Translations under genes and position numbers: made by a program | Shown here: one piece after another, positions 61,991 through 64,000 of the stretch | Layout: each line of letters starts with the position of its first letter | How positions within the stretch are numbered: position 1 is the first letter of the stretch | Source: Vibrio ulleungensis | Lineage (GTDB): Bacteria > Pseudomonadota > Gammaproteobacteria > Enterobacterales > Vibrionaceae | Assembly (NCBI RefSeq): GCF_016900875.1 | Contig: NZ_JAFEUM010000002.1 | Location: forward strand, 62,001 to 126,000 | Length of the DNA stretch: 64,000 bases | Direction: 5' to 3' | Notes under the pieces: generated by a model | What the model was told of the DNA's origin: nothing | Databases searched by the model: none | Seen by the model: the letters and a program-made list of their open reading frames with translations, nothing else

Positions 61991-64000
61991 ATGCGAGATA
62001 ATGCGTTAAAATCGATATTGATGATATGCTTTCAACTAATCCTCATCTCGATTTCGGTCATAGTTGCGTACTACTTTTCTAGGCATTTTGATATTATCCC
62101 ACGAAAAATACTGCACTTGCCTACGGTGTATGTAAGTACCTCAGATATGTGGACAATGCTTCGAGTATTTGCGGTTACTTACGCTATTCAGATAATCACT
62201 GTATTGATCATTACCCGAATCACGGCGTTTGAAACGATAAATCGGTTCGCGCTTGAATACATGTTCTATCTAGTCGCTTATACAACAGGTTCGCTATACA
62301 TCTTCCTTGCAACAACCATTAATTACGATGCTCAGTTTATTGCAGCATTTGGCGTTTTCAGTACCTTAGCTTATGTTCTTAGCTACTATGTTTACGGAGT
62401 TAAAAATGGGGAATCGATATTTACGTTCCCGTTTAGGATCTTTGCTAGCCTAATTAAACGACTTTTCTCGTTGTCAGGACTCTTGGTTCTATTGTATTTC
62501 ATAACGCCCTTATTGCTTGGTAAAGCGTTTGTTTCAGACAGAGACATTGCGAATAAAATTACTCAAGTTCGAATATTCTTTAATCCAATCGAGGAATCGG
62601 ATTGGGGTTTTAAAAATCACCTTCCGGGCAAGACTTTTGCTCAGCCAGTTTTGGCTAAACAATCACCAAACGACGAAAGTGAAATTTACGTTCTAGAGCG
62701 CAAAGGAAAACTGTTTAGCGCTTCATCGTTAAATTCAGATTTACCTACAACTTTAGTAATCGATCTTTCGGATAAACTTGGTGAAGTTGAGATCGAAAAT
62801 GGAGCACTAGGCTTCGCCTTTCACCCTAGATTTAGCGAATCAATAGATGAACAACCCTACATCTATGTATATTACACAGATTCTCGCCCTTCTGAGTTTC
62901 AATACAATCGACTCTCTAGATTTGACCTCAGCTTACCTACACTCGACGAACGAAATCTTTCAGAAGAAATTATTCTAGAAATGCGTCGTAGTAAGTCAGG
63001 GTTTCACAATGGTGGCTCCGTCGAATTTGGTTTGGATGGGTTTTTGTACTTAGGTCTTGGTGAAGGAGTACATCCTAAAGAGGCAACTCGTTATAATCAG
63101 GTTTTTCGTTCCGGAGTGCTGCGACTCGACATAGACATGGATGAAGAAAAAAGTGCCAAACCAACGATGCCATTTAATCATGGGCTCGCTCAGAACTATC
63201 TTGTTCCAAAAGACAACCCGTTTATCGGCAATAGTGATGTTCTCGATGAGTATTGGGCACTAGGACTTCGTAATCCATTCAGATTTAACTTTGATCCTCA
63301 AACCGGTCAGTTATGGTTGGGTGACGTAGGATCGACTGTGTGGGAAGAAGTTAATATTATTGAAAAAGGTAAGCACTATCAGTTTCCAGGGACTGAAGGC
63401 GAGTCTTGGCAAGGAAAAAGAGTGGAAGAACCTGAGAATATGGTCTTCCAAGGTCCATATTATGCATATGAACACAACGCTTACGACCGTGCAGTGATTG
63501 GTGGGGTTATTAATAGAGGCGAAACTTATCCTGGACTTGAAGGGCAATACATTTTCGCCGATAACTACTCTGCAAAGCTATTTATGGTTGATCCATTGGC
63601 AGAGCAATCGTCTCCTACAGATCAAAAGGCGGTACCTTTAGCACGAGCTAACCAATACGCACAACGCGGAATAAGCTCTGTAGTTCAATTGCGAAGTGGC
63701 ACAATATTGGTGACAACATTAGGCGCAGCTTCTTCCCCAACTGGCGAGGTTTTGCAATTAGTTGACGCACAATATGCTGATATTACCGCTGCTGAAGAAA
63801 CGACGAAGCAAGCTCCATCTGGATATAATGAACAAGCGACAGAAGAATTATTTGCTGTAAACTGCGCACGTTGCCATGGTGTAACAGGAGATGGAAATGG
63901 TCCCGACTCCGAAATGCTTGGCGTAGAAGAAATGCCCGATTTTACGTCTCCCCTTTACCAGTTTTCAGTAGACTCGACTGACATAAAAGCGATTATAGAA
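61991..64000 (+). CDS. polytopic membrane protein fused to PQQ-type sugar dehydrogenase and cytochrome c domains (cut by window end)
   Basis: Open without a stop for 670 codons to the window end. ATG 61991 is preceded by AAGGAAGC, an excellent ribosome site. Five predicted membrane helices (about 7-29, 57-77, 90-110, 115-136, 160-178) come first. A GSDH/YliI-type propeller domain follows (about 195-590), with HNGGSVEFG, GLGEGVH, GLRNPFRF and WLGDVGS blocks. A c-type cytochrome domain then begins, with a CARCH haem motif at 625-629 and GVTGDGNGP after it. The dehydrogenase could pass electrons through its own haem into the respiratory chain. The C-terminus lies outside the window. No exact family name is recognised. 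Confidence 0.88.
   Translation, partial: MRDNALKSILMICFQLILISISVIVAYYFSRHFDIIPRKILHLPTVYVSTSDMWTMLRVFAVTYAIQIITVLIITRITAFETINRFALEYMFYLVAYTTGSLYIFLATTINYDAQFIAAFGVFSTLAYVLSYYVYGVKNGESIFTFPFRIFASLIKRLFSLSGLLVLLYFITPLLLGKAFVSDRDIANKITQVRIFFNPIEESDWGFKNHLPGKTFAQPVLAKQSPNDESEIYVLERKGKLFSASSLNSDLPTTLVIDLSDKLGEVEIENGALGFAFHPRFSESIDEQPYIYVYYTDSRPSEFQYNRLSRFDLSLPTLDERNLSEEIILEMRRSKSGFHNGGSVEFGLDGFLYLGLGEGVHPKEATRYNQVFRSGVLRLDIDMDEEKSAKPTMPFNHGLAQNYLVPKDNPFIGNSDVLDEYWALGLRNPFRFNFDPQTGQLWLGDVGSTVWEEVNIIEKGKHYQFPGTEGESWQGKRVEEPENMVFQGPYYAYEHNAYDRAVIGGVINRGETYPGLEGQYIFADNYSAKLFMVDPLAEQSSPTDQKAVPLARANQYAQRGISSVVQLRSGTILVTTLGAASSPTGEVLQLVDAQYADITAAEETTKQAPSGYNEQATEELFAVNCARCHGVTGDGNGPDSEMLGVEEMPDFTSPLYQFSVDSTDIKAIIE

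Overview
The window looks like a chromosomal segment of a Vibrio or close Vibrionaceae relative. The FNR, NagK, NorM, PurT, Cdd, PheST and ThrS proteins read as typical gammaproteobacterial orthologues. Several small proteins match families I associate with Vibrio and neighbouring genera (DUF2960, DUF3802, DUF3612, DUF3080 type; names recalled from memory). Codon use and GC content look even throughout. I see no prophage, integron, transposase, CRISPR array or restriction/defence island. Most of the window is ordinary housekeeping chromosome with a few accessory modules.

Layout. 1-3 kb: fnr (with its own FNR box), uspE and ttcA. 3-6.6 kb: two unknown envelope/membrane proteins, an orphan periplasmic solute-binding protein and cobB. 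6.7-10.4 kb: a membrane-anchored AAA-like protein with a degenerate Walker A, directly followed by an MscS-family channel, then a DUF2960-type protein. 10.4-20.8 kb: nagK, a sterol-desaturase-type hydroxylase, an NlpC/P60 lipoprotein, a REC-CheC regulator translationally coupled to a PAS-GGDEF cyclase, a fructosamine-kinase-like protein, a CPXCG zinc protein, ribE, norM and a chemotaxis receptor. 20.9-21.2 kb: two tRNA-Val(GAC) genes behind a strong promoter. 21.2-27.6 kb: a six-gene MoxR/DUF58/DUF4381/VWA/VWA-TPR/BatD operon.

28-38.3 kb: a TPR-GAF-GGDEF cyclase, a dCMP-deaminase-like enzyme, a Gfo/Idh/MocA oxidoreductase, an outer-membrane barrel, a DUF2726 protein, glgC, a DUF3612 regulator facing a 181-residue unknown across a shared palindromic operator, and a lipoprotein esterase. 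38.3-47.2 kb: astE without the rest of the ast operon, tcyP, sbcB, yohJ-yohK-cdd (as in E. coli), purT with a PurR box, tpm and ihfA. 47.6-64 kb: the E. coli-type cluster thrS-infC-rpmI-rplT ... pheS-pheT-ihfA is present but split by about 7.4 kb carrying a DUF3080 protein, a PQQ-type sugar dehydrogenase, a DUF1801 protein, a GIN-domain lipoprotein, a large duplicated-domain lipoprotein and a FadL-family porin. infC starts with ATT. Divergent from thrS, and cut off by the window end, is a polytopic membrane protein fused to a PQQ-type dehydrogenase domain and a cytochrome c domain.

Most worth a second look: the pseudo-Walker ATPase/MscS pair, the membrane/GSDH/cytochrome c fusion, the complete MoxR-VWA operon with an upstream inverted repeat, the DUF3612 operator with its unknown neighbour, the internally duplicated lipoprotein next to FadL, and a structured thrS leader that starts at a clear promoter.
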